Below, piece after piece: positions 1 to 7,130 of a stretch of 49,592 bases of DNA. Made by a program: the position numbers and the translations under genes. This stretch comes from a virus: positions 1-49,592 of the IMG/VR virus record IMGVR_UViG_3300028883_000062; one strand, 5' to 3'. Position 1 is the first letter of the stretch, and the number at the start of each line of letters is the position of its first letter. The notes under the pieces are model-generated. The model was not told where the DNA came from. It ran no database searches and saw only the letters and a program-made list of their open reading frames with translations.

Positions 1-634
1 CAGGCAGGCAGGCGCGTACACAGGCGCGAGGCGCGCGCGGTTGTGGTGTTGGTGGCTGTGCTCACCGGGGGCCACCCACGGCGCAGAGGATCGGCATCCC
101 CTGCCCTTCCTTCTCTGTGTTCGCAGATATGAGAAGCCCCGACAGTCGGGACGTTGACCATCGGGGCCATGCTACCCGGGACACACCAGCCCGGGACGGT
201 CGGAGGATATGCGACAGGCACACCATACACAGCCACACGCACGCAGTCAACCAGAGATTCTACGGACCACCTGGTCAACATAGACCATCGGAGCAGGGCC
301 GCAGGAAGCCCGCCAGCCAGCCAGAAAGCGGCCCATCAGGTACGGTTAATACTGTCAACCAATGACAGGAGCGTTCCCCTCCCCTGTATAGTGGTACTGT
401 GTCGGGGTTTTATCTTCTTGGTTTCAGTGGTGTTGTAAGTGGTGTTGGTTTGGGGTAGTTAGCAGAGTCTTAAGTATTTATTGGCATCCGGTCGGAAATA
501 AAGTCGACTTTGGCATCGTTTATTTGTTGCGTTATGGTGCTTAGTGTGTCGATATAGTGACTATAAAGAACGCGCGCGGGTGTGCGTTCACTTAACCTAA
601 CCACCACCCCTTGACATGGAAGGGATCACAAACC
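1..634. other. Gene-free, repeat-rich control region (candidate ori/parS/operator)
   Basis: I see no convincing gene here: the few short open frames lack ribosome binding sites and overlap each other. The first 40 bases are a CAGG/GCGC-rich low-complexity stretch. Between about 130 and 300 there are clustered repeats: a 13-base perfect palindrome CCCGACAGTCGGG at 138-150, GTCGGGAC at 145-152, CCCGGGAC at 175-182 and 190-197, the inverted repeat GACCA-CC-TGGTC at 265-276, and GACCATCGG at 156-164 and 283-291. From about 400 to 600 the sequence is more AT-rich and probably holds the promoter of the rightward operon, but I cannot pick a -35/-10 pair with confidence. A role as origin, ParB-binding site or operator is inference. 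Confidence 0.5.
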
Positions 635-961
635 ATGAACCACCCAAACACACAGAGAAGCGGGAGCCGGGATGATCGGGAGTTGATGCGCGCCGTTGGT
701 GCGCCTGATGTGCGGTCGGCTCTGGACTATCGCAACACCGTATTGCATCGTTGGTGCAATCGGGTTCGGGCTCTGACTGCGGGCGCTGGCGCGCCCGTTG
801 ACTGGCTGGCTGTCCGGTCTGATACGTGGGGCGTTATAGCGCACACCACAAAAGGCCACCTAATCAAAATAGGGCTGGTCCTGACTGATTGGACTATTGA
901 CCAGCTACACACACCCGAGCGGATCGCCGAGGCTGTCCGAACGGCCACAAGAAAGGGATAA
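635..961 (+). CDS. Hypothetical protein, first gene of rightward operon
   Basis: This is a 108-residue protein that I do not recognise. It is rich in Arg and Ala in the middle, has no membrane segment or signal peptide, and is probably a soluble cytoplasmic early protein. The frame opens upstream at TTG 611, but the ATG at 635 has an AAGGGA ribosome binding site about ten bases before it and is preferred. It is the first gene after the long control region and is followed four bases later by the next gene, so it heads the rightward operon. Confidence 0.7.
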   Translation: MNHPNTQRSGSRDDRELMRAVGAPDVRSALDYRNTVLHRWCNRVRALTAGAGAPVDWLAVRSDTWGVIAHTTKGHLIKIGLVLTDWTIDQLHTPERIAEAVRTATRKG

Positions 962-965
962 GGAT

Positions 966-1253
966 ATGGCACGTATCACAATCCAACAGATGCAAGCCCA
1001 CATCGGCGCGGTTTTGCAGAAGAAGGCCCCACAGTTGGACGAACTCTATCGGGAGGCTTGCACTGTTCGCACCGATAGAGACAAGCGGCAGAACCTAATG
1101 GAGAAGGCCTTACGGCTGTCAGGGGAGCTCACAGCGTACCGGGCCATGCGGGACCTGCTCAAAGGCGACAGTGATCCGATGGTCCTCGCATCAATGGGGA
1201 TCATGCAGGGGGATCTACTCGACATCACCACAAACGGCACTCAGGAGGGTTAA
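966..1253 (+). CDS. Hypothetical small helical protein
   Basis: This 95-residue protein is of unknown function. It looks mainly alpha-helical, with charged amphipathic stretches such as KAPQLDELYREA and RQNLMEKALRLSGELTAYRAM, so a small coiled-coil or regulatory protein is possible. The frame extends upstream into the preceding gene, but the ATG at 966 directly follows that gene's stop and has AAGG upstream. The next gene begins three bases after its stop, which supports one transcript. Confidence 0.7.
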   Translation: MARITIQQMQAHIGAVLQKKAPQLDELYREACTVRTDRDKRQNLMEKALRLSGELTAYRAMRDLLKGDSDPMVLASMGIMQGDLLDITTNGTQEG

Positions 1254-1256
1254 ACG

Positions 1257-1523
1257 ATGGACACAATCAAAACAGGTGAACTAGTGATCTGGCGCGGGGC
1301 TTGGGGTACAGAAGCACCACGGAACGCCGTTGTCAGCCGCATTGAGCTATGCGAGTACGAACGGGATCGGGGCGGAATCGAGGTTCCCGAGGTCTATGTT
1401 GACTTGCTCCCCCGGTGCGTTTTTTCCCTCACCAATGGCCACTGGGCCTACGGTTCGCAAATCGAAAAGATCAAGGCACCGCTTTTTGATGCCTTCGCCG
1501 ATCATACACACACGCCCGAATAA
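1257..1523 (+). CDS. Hypothetical protein, beta-rich
   Basis: This 88-residue protein is of unknown function. It begins [14 protein letters not shown], which resembles the start of a small SH3-like or KOW-like beta barrel, but I cannot assign a family. An AGGAGG ribosome binding site lies just before the ATG, inside the end of the previous gene. A GC-rich hairpin follows its stop codon (1537-1558). Confidence 0.7.
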   Translation: MDTIKTGELVIWRGAWGTEAPRNAVVSRIELCEYERDRGGIEVPEVYVDLLPRCVFSLTNGHWAYGSQIEKIKAPLFDAFADHTHTPE

Positions 1524-1536
1524 CCACCACAAACCC

Positions 1537-1558
1537 GGGGAGTCCTGCGGGGCTCCCC
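1537..1558 (+). promoter_or_regulatory. Intergenic GC-rich hairpin before the DUF2958 gene
   Basis: GGGGAG (1537-1542) pairs with CTCCCC (1553-1558) around a ten-base loop that can itself form CC/GG pairs. No T-run follows, so it is not a classical intrinsic terminator. It sits 15 bases upstream of the next start codon, just before that gene's GGAGG ribosome binding site. It could act in mRNA processing or stability, attenuation, or control of initiation. A similar hairpin occurs at 2475-2501. Confidence 0.5.
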
Positions 1559-1572
1559 ATGGAGGTAATACG

Positions 1573-1956
1573 ATGAAGCTATTAACACAGGAAATCAAAA
1601 AGGCGCTCCCGGGGCTCTACGCCACCGACGAGGAACCGAACCCGAAGGCCATTGTCAAATTCTTCACGCCTGATAGCTCTTGGACATGGTACGCGACAGA
1701 GTTCGACGGCGAGGACACTTTTTTCGGTTGGGTCCGAGGTATTGAGGACGAGCTAGGTTATTTCAGCTTGTCGGAGCTCCAACAGGTGCGCGGGCCGTTG
1801 GGCTTGCCCGTAGAGCGAGACTTGCACTTTGAGCCGACAGGCCTTGCCGATCTCGGTAGCCCGGTCCACGTGGAGCGATGCAAGAAGCTGGTTAAACAGG
1901 CGCAGGAAGTAAGCGCAGAAGTTCAGGCAATCCGAAACATCGGGGGGAGGGCGTAA
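1573..1956 (+). CDS. DUF2958 family protein
   Basis: This 127-residue protein matches DUF2958, a family common on phages, plasmids and conjugative elements. The opening [18 protein letters not shown], the core [20 protein letters not shown], the following FFGWVRG and [10 protein letters not shown], and the closing [16 protein letters not shown] are the typical blocks in the typical order and length. The molecular function of the family is unknown. The ATG at 1573 has a GGAGG ribosome binding site; the frame runs further upstream over the previous gene but that part is a shadow. Its presence ties this module to the accessory gene pool shared by phages and plasmids. Confidence 0.9.
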   Translation: MKLLTQEIKKALPGLYATDEEPNPKAIVKFFTPDSSWTWYATEFDGEDTFFGWVRGIEDELGYFSLSELQQVRGPLGLPVERDLHFEPTGLADLGSPVHVERCKKLVKQAQEVSAEVQAIRNIGGRA

Positions 1957-1958
1957 CG

Positions 1959-2450
1959 ATGCAAGCTATACAAACGAAGTACCACGGCCCCACAAATACA
2001 AAGGGCTCGCGTATCTCGGCCACGTGCGCAGACGGCAGGCGCGTATATATCAGCTATCCCCACGAAATCGGGGGAGATATGGAGCGGCACGAAGTAGCGG
2101 CGCGGGCTCTCTGTGAAAAGCTCGGATGGATACCCGAACGGCTGGAAGGTGGCGCATTGAAGGACGGTTACGCTTTCTTAATGCTCGGCAGGCTGAAAGT
2201 TAACGAGCTCCGCAATCGGTGGATTTTCATCATCAAAAAGGGCGAGTATTACTTTTACGTCACGCGCCCGGGATCTAGGCTTATCTATCAGGTCACGAAG
2301 GACGGACGGCCCCCGACCAATAAGGCGGGCTACTTTTCTACCTCGGCCATCTGCGAGGCTAAGAAGATCGGCTTTACGGATGCTGAAGAAGTGGCTAGGC
2401 TGGCCCAAAGGACCGTTGACAACCTCTCTCAGCCCATTACGGAGAAATAA
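1959..2450 (+). CDS. Hypothetical protein, mobile-element type
   Basis: This 163-residue protein has unknown function. The N-terminus (AIQTKYHGPTNTKGSRISAT) resembles short proteins often found next to DUF2958 genes on plasmids and integrative elements. After that come a helical stretch (DMERHEVAARALCEKLGW) and a C-terminal half that is probably beta-alpha. There is no signal peptide. It starts three bases after the DUF2958 stop, with a GGGGGAGG ribosome binding site, and a GC hairpin follows its stop. Confidence 0.75.
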   Translation: MQAIQTKYHGPTNTKGSRISATCADGRRVYISYPHEIGGDMERHEVAARALCEKLGWIPERLEGGALKDGYAFLMLGRLKVNELRNRWIFIIKKGEYYFYVTRPGSRLIYQVTKDGRPPTNKAGYFSTSAICEAKKIGFTDAEEVARLAQRTVDNLSQPITEK

Positions 2451-2474
2451 CGACCCCAAACACTAACAGACCAC

Positions 2475-2501
2475 CCCGGGAGCCGTCAGGAGGCTCCCGG
2501 G
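2475..2501 (+). promoter_or_regulatory. Perfect 10-bp intergenic hairpin
   Basis: CCCGGGAGCC (2475-2484) and GGCTCCCGGG (2492-2501) are exact inverted complements around a seven-base loop. No T-run follows; CCTTCTCAGGAGG with the next ribosome binding site comes directly after. The shape and position match the hairpin at 1537-1558, so both probably serve the same RNA-level role in this operon (attenuation or transcript processing is inference). Confidence 0.6.
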
Positions 2502-2518
2502 CCTTCTCAGGAGGATAT

Positions 2519-3049
2519 ATGAACACCGTCACAATCTACAAAATCACCACCACGCTACACGCCAAAAACGGCCCGATTACGTCCGGCTGGTATAGCCTCG
2601 AATCATGGGCGGCGCTTGGTGGCGACAAGAACACCATTCAGGGCCGTATCTCGGGCGGCGACGATGGCGGGCGCAAGTATTTCTTACCCGACGAGCTCCA
2701 CGTTGCCGACTCAGGCGAGGCCCACATTGACCACGGCGGCACTTATCCGACGATATTAGACGAGGGCGGCAACGAGTGTTCCATCTACGAGCTTCTCACG
2801 TCCGAGCATCAACTGTGCGCCGACAATGGCGAGGCGTTCTACGTCCTTGCCCCGGTCGACGAGCCCGAGCTCGACAATGACAAGCTGATAGATGGCGCGG
2901 CAGAACTCTATCGGGCGGCGCTTGAGGTTGCGGAACTATGGGGCGACCTATACGCGCACCAGCAGGACGAACAAGAAGGCGACATCTGGAATCGCTTTTG
3001 TCAAGCCCTGAGCGCCATCGACGGTATTGAAAGAGGGAGGAACCAATGA
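2519..3049 (+). CDS. Hypothetical acidic protein
   Basis: This 176-residue acidic protein is not recognised. The N-terminal 80 residues look beta-rich (TVTIYKITTTLHAKNG), the C-terminal half is helical (ELYRAALEVAELWGDLYAHQ). There is no signal peptide or membrane segment. An AGGAGG ribosome binding site precedes the ATG. Its stop overlaps the next start as ATGA, which implies translational coupling. Acidic small early phage proteins can mimic DNA or inhibit host proteins, but nothing here proves that. Confidence 0.7.
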   Translation: MNTVTIYKITTTLHAKNGPITSGWYSLESWAALGGDKNTIQGRISGGDDGGRKYFLPDELHVADSGEAHIDHGGTYPTILDEGGNECSIYELLTSEHQLCADNGEAFYVLAPVDEPELDNDKLIDGAAELYRAALEVAELWGDLYAHQQDEQEGDIWNRFCQALSAIDGIERGRNQ

Positions 3050-3468
3050 CACACCCCGACAAAAGCTACATCGACCCGCGCAACGTCAACGCCGTTGCCC
3101 TGTTGATGCGCAAGCTGATAAACAGCGCCGAGGACGAACTGGAAACCGATGCACTAATCATGCTCTGTTTTGACCATACGGTGCGCTTGGAGGTATATGA
3201 AGCAACCGACACCGAAACGCGCGTTATTACCTTCCTTCTATTCGACCTGATCCCTATCGAGCTTACTCTCATTGTGCATTATCCCGGGACAAACCTCGAA
3301 TCTATATCGACCAATATCGCGGTTGGCCAGACATGGGAGAGCGCCGACGAGGGCGAGTTGCATACGTCCGATATGGTGACGAGCCATATCACTGCGGCGG
3401 CTCAGTATATCGTCAACCGCCTGACCACGACCGAACTACCGCACAGGGGGCACGATGGATCAAAATAA
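3046..3468 (+). CDS. Hypothetical protein
   Basis: This 140-residue protein is of unknown function. A hydrophobic beta-like core (RVITFLLFDLIPIELTLIVHYPG) lies between two helical parts; it looks like a soluble alpha-beta protein rather than a membrane protein, because the core alternates with charges. The start codon overlaps the previous stop (ATGA), and its own 3' end overlaps the next gene by 14 bases. Confidence 0.65.
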   Translation: MTHPDKSYIDPRNVNAVALLMRKLINSAEDELETDALIMLCFDHTVRLEVYEATDTETRVITFLLFDLIPIELTLIVHYPGTNLESISTNIAVGQTWESADEGELHTSDMVTSHITAAAQYIVNRLTTTELPHRGHDGSK

Positions 3469-3760
3469 AATCCCCCAGGTCAAACGGCTCTTGGAACAAT
3501 TCGAGGCTGAGATCGAAACCAAAGGCGAAGGAGTGGCCCCAAACGGGGCCACGTATCGCCTCACCACGTACCGGACCCCCGGGAGGTACACCCCCGCTTA
3601 TTGGCGTATTGCACCGGACGGACGGCGTGAGCTCATTGTCGGCTATAATAGCGTCCGGTTTGACCATCGCAGGACGGCGAAGGCGTGCGCGGTAATCGAC
3701 GGACGGCACGAACTCGGAAGCCCGGGCGACACACTACCACTACGGAAAACCATTATCTAA
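3455..3760 (+). CDS. Hypothetical basic protein
   Basis: This 101-residue protein is unknown. It has an N-terminal helix (PQVKRLLEQFEAEIETKGEG) and then a Tyr- and Arg-rich beta-like stretch (TYRLTTYRTPGRYTPAYWRI). The start codon lies inside the previous gene after ACCGCACAGGGGGC, which holds an AGGGGG ribosome binding site. The tight overlap suggests translational coupling. Confidence 0.65.
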   Translation: MDQNKIPQVKRLLEQFEAEIETKGEGVAPNGATYRLTTYRTPGRYTPAYWRIAPDGRRELIVGYNSVRFDHRRTAKACAVIDGRHELGSPGDTLPLRKTII

Positions 3761-3772
3761 GGAGGAAATACG

Positions 3773-4084
3773 ATGTCAGATTTACAGATCAATATCGAGG
3801 GGAGCTTGCATCCCGTTGACTATGACACCCACAATGTAGACAGGCACAAAGTCGGCGACTTGCCGGACCTGTCCGACAGGGGCGCGGTGTGGGAAGATAC
3901 GTGTCAGGGAGCGGCAACGAATGATGAAGGCTGGTCGCTCTATTGGTGGCGGGTGATCGCCACCCAACCGGGACAGCCTGACCATTGGCTGTATATCATC
4001 TGCGAGGACGGCACACCGGAAACCGTAGCCGTCACGGATGGTGACACTATTGAATTCGGTGGCATACGGCTGTGGCTGTTTTAG
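3773..4084 (+). CDS. Hypothetical acidic protein
   Basis: This 103-residue acidic, Trp-rich protein (GWSLYWWRVIATQPGQPDHW) is of unknown function and is probably beta-rich and soluble. An AAGGAGG ribosome binding site lies just upstream of the ATG. The following gene begins nine bases after its stop. Confidence 0.65.
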   Translation: MSDLQINIEGSLHPVDYDTHNVDRHKVGDLPDLSDRGAVWEDTCQGAATNDEGWSLYWWRVIATQPGQPDHWLYIICEDGTPETVAVTDGDTIEFGGIRLWLF

Positions 4085-4092
4085 GAGGACCG

Positions 4093-4185
4093 ATGATTAT
4101 CACCCTACTCGCAATCGCCGGCGCCGCTTTTTTGCTGGCATGGATTTGGACGAATATCATCATCAAGGAGGATGAACACGAATGA
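4093..4185 (+). CDS. Tiny single-span membrane protein
   Basis: This is a 30-residue peptide with a hydrophobic segment (ITLLAIAGAAFLLAWIW), a short polar stretch and a charged tail (KEDEHE). An AGGAGG ribosome binding site stands five bases before the ATG, and its TGA overlaps the next gene's ATG (ATGA). Those two features support translation although the gene is very short. It is probably an inner-membrane peptide that acts with the next small membrane protein; the function is unknown. Confidence 0.6.
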   Translation: MIITLLAIAGAAFLLAWIWTNIIIKEDEHE

Positions 4186-4373
4186 ACTTCGAGCAACTAC
4201 TTGTCGCTGGCCTATGTATCGGCGTGCTCGTAAACGCGCTGGCCTTATGGCTCCGGTTACGGGCCATCGAGAAGCAGATCACGGAACTATCCGACCGACT
4301 TAAAGAAAATGGAATCTTACCCAAAGCCCCCGCCGTTGGTGTGGGGCTCACCACTCAGGAGGATAAACATTGA
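4182..4373 (+). CDS. Small membrane protein with coiled coil
   Basis: This 63-residue protein has an N-terminal membrane span (LLVAGLCIGVLVNALALWL) followed by a basic helix that could form a coiled coil (RLRAIEKQITELSDRLKENG). It is coupled to the gene before it (ATGA) and to the ParB-like gene after it (overlap of four bases). An AAGGAGG ribosome binding site precedes it. The architecture suggests an inner-membrane protein with a cytoplasmic coiled coil; the function is unknown. Confidence 0.65.
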   Translation: MNFEQLLVAGLCIGVLVNALALWLRLRAIEKQITELSDRLKENGILPKAPAVGVGLTTQEDKH

Positions 4374-5968
4374 CCAACACACACACAAACGAAGTTAGCC
4401 AGGTTAAACTTGTTGACCTGGTTCCGAGCAGTAGCAACCCGCGCGGAGCCATCCGGAAGGGTGACAAGACAATCGCCGAACTCGCCGAGTCCATCAAGGG
4501 GCTCGGCTTACTGCAACCGCTTGTTGTCCGAGCTCACCCGAAGAAGAAAGGCAAGTATGAAATCCTCGCCGGGGCTCGTAGGTATCGGGCGTTGGAACTG
4601 GCCGAGGTCGAAATGGTCCCGGTCCTGATCTACGAGAGCGACGACACGACCGCTAAGGCAATCAGCATCGTAGAGAACATGCAGAGGGAGGACATCGACC
4701 CAATGCAGGAGGCGCGCGCTATCGAGGCCCTACGAGCGAAATACAAGGGCGACAATCGAGCGGTCGCCTCGGTGCTTGGGATCAGTCAGTACCGGGTGGC
4801 GCGCCGGGCCAAACTCCTAGATCTGTCCGAATCATGGGCGGGGATGAAAGAGAATGACACCGACTGCCCGATGATACACTGGACCCCCGACATGCTTGAA
4901 TTAATCTCCCGTTATGATGAACACACGCAAGAGCTATTATATGAGGACTTGCGCGACGATTACTATACCGACAAGATGGCCCGCGCCGATCTGGTGAAGT
5001 ATCTCGCCGAATCGATGCGCGACCTGTCAAAAGCCCCTTGGCACCTCGACGATGCCGCTCTACTTCCGGAGGCGGGCGGGTGTGATGCCTGTCCGAAACG
5101 CTCCGACCGGGAAACTGATCTATTCGGCGATGATGGTACGCCGAAGGACATGCGCGCCGATGCCCGTTGCCTAGATCCTGAGTGCTGGCGCAAGAAGTGG
5201 ACGGCCAACCTGGATATGAAGCGGGCCGAGCTTCAGGAGGAACACAAGGCGGTTGTTATCGTGGCTCCGAAGGATCGGGACGAACAGACCGCCGAGGTGT
5301 ACCGGAGTGATGATATACTGCAACCGTCACGCTATGATGAAGCGAAGCCAAACGCCAAAGGAGCGCGCCCCGCTATGATCGGACAGGGGCCACGTGCCGG
5401 ACAACTTGTATGGATAAAAACCCGAGCCGATGGCACCCCGGGAGGGAGTCGCAAAAAGCAGAAGGGCGAAGTTACTACGCTCGAGGAACGGCGCAAGACG
5501 CTCGATGCACGCCGTCAAGTCCTCGCCGTCAACAAGCTCCATGATCTGATCGAGGAAGGCGACGATATGAAGCGCCCCCCTCGGAGTCTCGACGTTGTAC
5601 TCTCATGGATTCGCGCGTTCGGCATCGACCCGGGCCGAGGACTGGAACCGGGAGCTCTGCACACCTCGAGCCCGTGGGATCGGCTGAAGGCCTATCAAGA
5701 GCAGGACATATACGACGAGGAAGCGGTTCAACACCTGTGGGATATGGTCAAGCCCGTAATTATCGGCGAACTTCAGACATGGGGCGGGCTGGCGAGAGCA
5801 GAGCAGGACTTTGAGGAAGCGGTCAAATGGGCCGAGCAGTTACAGGTCGACTTCGCACAGATCCATCTGGACGCAATCGCCGAGATCCCCGAACCGAAAT
5901 CGTGGGCGAAGCTCAACGAGGACGGCACACCAAAGGCGAAGGCGCAGAAGAAAGGCGGCAAGAAATGA
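4370..5968 (+). CDS. ParB/Srx-domain protein with cysteine cluster
   Basis: This 532-residue protein has a ParB-type N-terminal domain. The nucleotide-binding motif is at about residues 68-78 (GARRYRALELA), then ENMQREDIDPMQEARA at 102-117, and a KorB/ParB-type helix-turn-helix at about 128-150. A putative metal-binding cluster follows: Cys238, Cys241, Cys267 and Cys272 (CDACPKRS and CLDPECW), as in ParB-like proteins of phages and integrative elements. The C-terminus is Lys-rich. ParB proteins bind parS DNA and act as CTP switches; no ParA is encoded in this window, so plasmid-type partition is not shown. The TTG at 4370 is preferred because CAGGAGGA lies six bases before it and it overlaps the previous stop. 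Its likely DNA target may lie in 1-634. Confidence 0.85.
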   Translation: MTNTHTNEVSQVKLVDLVPSSSNPRGAIRKGDKTIAELAESIKGLGLLQPLVVRAHPKKKGKYEILAGARRYRALELAEVEMVPVLIYESDDTTAKAISIVENMQREDIDPMQEARAIEALRAKYKGDNRAVASVLGISQYRVARRAKLLDLSESWAGMKENDTDCPMIHWTPDMLELISRYDEHTQELLYEDLRDDYYTDKMARADLVKYLAESMRDLSKAPWHLDDAALLPEAGGCDACPKRSDRETDLFGDDGTPKDMRADARCLDPECWRKKWTANLDMKRAELQEEHKAVVIVAPKDRDEQTAEVYRSDDILQPSRYDEAKPNAKGARPAMIGQGPRAGQLVWIKTRADGTPGGSRKKQKGEVTTLEERRKTLDARRQVLAVNKLHDLIEEGDDMKRPPRSLDVVLSWIRAFGIDPGRGLEPGALHTSSPWDRLKAYQEQDIYDEEAVQHLWDMVKPVIIGELQTWGGLARAEQDFEEAVKWAEQLQVDFAQIHLDAIAEIPEPKSWAKLNEDGTPKAKAQKKGGKK

Positions 5969-6102
5969 ATGACTTCCCATTCAAAGAACAGAAGCAGTAT
6001 GGGAGGGGCGAGCGCGTGCTCGCCACCCTCTCGGGCGTAGCGGTCGTTATCTTCGTGGTGGTTGTGCTCACGCAACTTGTATGCCGGGGAGGTGGCCAAT
6101 GA
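5965..6102 (+). CDS. Small single-span membrane protein
   Basis: This 45-residue protein has a polar, basic N-terminus (KEQKQYGRGERV), a membrane span (LSGVAVVIFVVVVLTQLV) and a short CRGGGQ tail. The ATG overlaps the ParB-like stop (ATGA), and its own TGA overlaps the next start. It is the third small membrane protein in this operon. Its function is unknown. Confidence 0.65.
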   Translation: MNDFPFKEQKQYGRGERVLATLSGVAVVIFVVVVLTQLVCRGGGQ

Positions 6103-6419
6103 GAAACCTCGTCCGACTGGCTACATCTATACCACCCCCGATATATGTCTGGTACCGTAACGAGGGCCTAGCTGCGGGGCTCAATCCATCATGGGCCATG
6201 CGCCGAGGGCTCAAGGCATACGTCGACTACGTGGGGGATGGTGACGCTCCCCCGGTCCCTGAACTGCAAGACTTCCTGCGCCAGGTCAAAACCGTGGTGT
6301 ATGTACGGCTCGAAGCCGAGACAGCCGAGGCGATTGACCGGATCGCTAAACGGCTCGATGTCACGCCGAGAACGGCGTTGCGACTCGGATTAGCATGGTA
6401 TTGGGCTCGGAACCGATAA
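6099..6419 (+). CDS. Tandem ribbon-helix-helix-like regulator
   Basis: This 106-residue protein appears to have two copies of a ribbon-helix-helix-like unit. The C-terminal copy (VYVRLEAETAEAIDRIAKRL then DVTPRTALRLGL) has the classic strand, helix, turn, helix pattern. The N-terminal copy (TSIPPPIYVWYRNEGLAAGL then NPSWAMRRGLKAYV) follows the same spacing. A single chain with two units would mimic the usual dimer and bind DNA as a repressor or activator. The ATG at 6099 overlaps the previous stop (ATGA) and has GGGGAGG upstream; a start at 6081 is possible but less likely. It is the last gene of the rightward operon and may regulate it. Confidence 0.65.
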   Translation: MRNLVRLATSIPPPIYVWYRNEGLAAGLNPSWAMRRGLKAYVDYVGDGDAPPVPELQDFLRQVKTVVYVRLEAETAEAIDRIAKRLDVTPRTALRLGLAWYWARNR

Positions 6420-6430
6420 ACGAGCCAATA

Positions 6431-6454
6431 TAAGCCCTTCTGAGGGCCTAATAG
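6431..6454. repeat. Dispersed hairpin repeat, copy 1
   Basis: The 24-base sequence here (core CTTCTGAG inside GCCC/GGGC arms) matches that at 17622-17645 in 21 of 24 positions, and both copies can fold into a small hairpin. It lies just after the rightward operon and before the bidirectional terminator, so it may assist termination or bind a regulator. Confidence 0.5.
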
Positions 6455-6490
6455 AAAAAGCCGCCCCCGATGTCGAGGACGGCTTTTCTT
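6455..6490. terminator. Bidirectional intrinsic terminator between convergent operons
   Basis: The arms AAAAGCCG (6456-6463) and CGGCTTTT (6480-6487) are perfect complements, with inner CCCCGA and TCGAGG pairing. The hairpin ends in TTTTCTTT on the plus strand and is preceded by AAAAA, giving a T-run on the minus strand. It sits where the rightward module ends (6419) and the leftward operon ends (6528), so it can stop both transcripts. Confidence 0.85.
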
Positions 6491-6527
6491 TGCCACCAGC
6501 GCCGACTGAAGTGGCAAATATCGGGCG

Positions 6528-6809
6528 CTACGGGTCCATCGCAACGTCCGATTCTTCGACTTCTTCATGGTCTTTGAGAAAATGCTCTTTTGTATCTTTC
6601 CCTGGTGAATAGCGATCATTCTCACCGCGAATAATCATATCACCATGCCGCCAACGAATTTTATCTATCTCCATGTATTCAACTTTGCCAGATGAGTACA
6701 TAAAAGTCACCTCGCCAGAGTGTCTCACCCAATCAGGCATTTCCGACAACATTTGCCCGGTGAACTCGAAGGCTTCGACCTGAACCGGCTTTTTCACATA
6801 GTGTGCCAT
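6528..6809 (-). CDS. Phage protein of the KKPV-VEA / PGDWII type
   Basis: This 93-residue protein matches a small protein common in phages, which opens with a YVKKPVQVEAFEFTG-like strand, has a PDWV motif in the middle and ends in a GDMIIRG-like motif followed by a PxKxxxFxxxYEEV-like tail (here PGKDTKEHFLKDHEEV). The role is not known. The ATG at 6809 has GAAAGGA upstream, so the longer open frame from 6887 is rejected. It is the last gene of the leftward early operon and lies before the shared terminator. Confidence 0.75.
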   Translation of the reverse strand: MAHYVKKPVQVEAFEFTGQMLSEMPDWVRHSGEVTFMYSSGKVEYMEIDKIRWRHGDMIIRGENDRYSPGKDTKEHFLKDHEEVEESDVAMDP

Positions 6810-6820
6810 GTCTGATCCTT

Positions 6821-7129
6821 TCAGTAACAGGTTGACATCATCCTGCGGATAGTTGTATCTGCCTGAGCCGAATCCCGAGGCACCCACGGTAGAGCGTCCG
6901 GAGGGGGCGAAGGTATTCTGTATGGACGGTCAAGCAGGTGGATCTGATTTTTCAACATAACATCAATCGTCATTTGCTGGATCTCCAAGAGTACAGACTG
7001 ATTAGCCTGTTTCCCGAGCAGAATGCTAATCTGCTCACGCTGTTGAACATTCCAAAGGGATTGAATAATTCCGTTGCAAGCCAAGAGCGACCAGCAACAG
7101 ACGATACATATTTTCCAGAACATACTCAT
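6821..7129 (-). CDS. Small membrane-anchored or lipoprotein-like protein
   Basis: This 102-residue protein has an N-terminal hydrophobic stretch (FWKICIVCCWSLLACNG) that could be a signal anchor or a lipoprotein signal with a lipobox-like LLAC at Cys20. A helical section (QQREQISILLGKQANQSVLL) and a Pro-rich C-terminus (PYRIPSPPPDALPWVP) follow. A membrane anchor, helix and Pro-rich tail recall o-spanins, but this gene sits in the early operon, so a spanin role is only a suggestion. AAAGGAG precedes the ATG. Confidence 0.6.
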   Translation of the reverse strand: MSMFWKICIVCCWSLLACNGIIQSLWNVQQREQISILLGKQANQSVLLEIQQMTIDVMLKNQIHLLDRPYRIPSPPPDALPWVPRDSAQADTTIRRMMSTCY

Positions 7130-7130
7130 A

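Noticed and set aside
1-40. Possible CRISPR or tandem array from CAGG repeats
   Set aside because: Only three 4-base units; no spacers or repeats of CRISPR size anywhere in the window.
62-438. Overlapping short frames on both strands in the left control region
   Set aside because: No ribosome binding sites, repetitive low-complexity composition and overlap with repeats; best read as non-coding.
540-575. Sigma70 promoter with TATAGT or TATAAA upstream of the rightward operon
   Set aside because: No -35 box at correct spacing for either, so I do not call it as a promoter.
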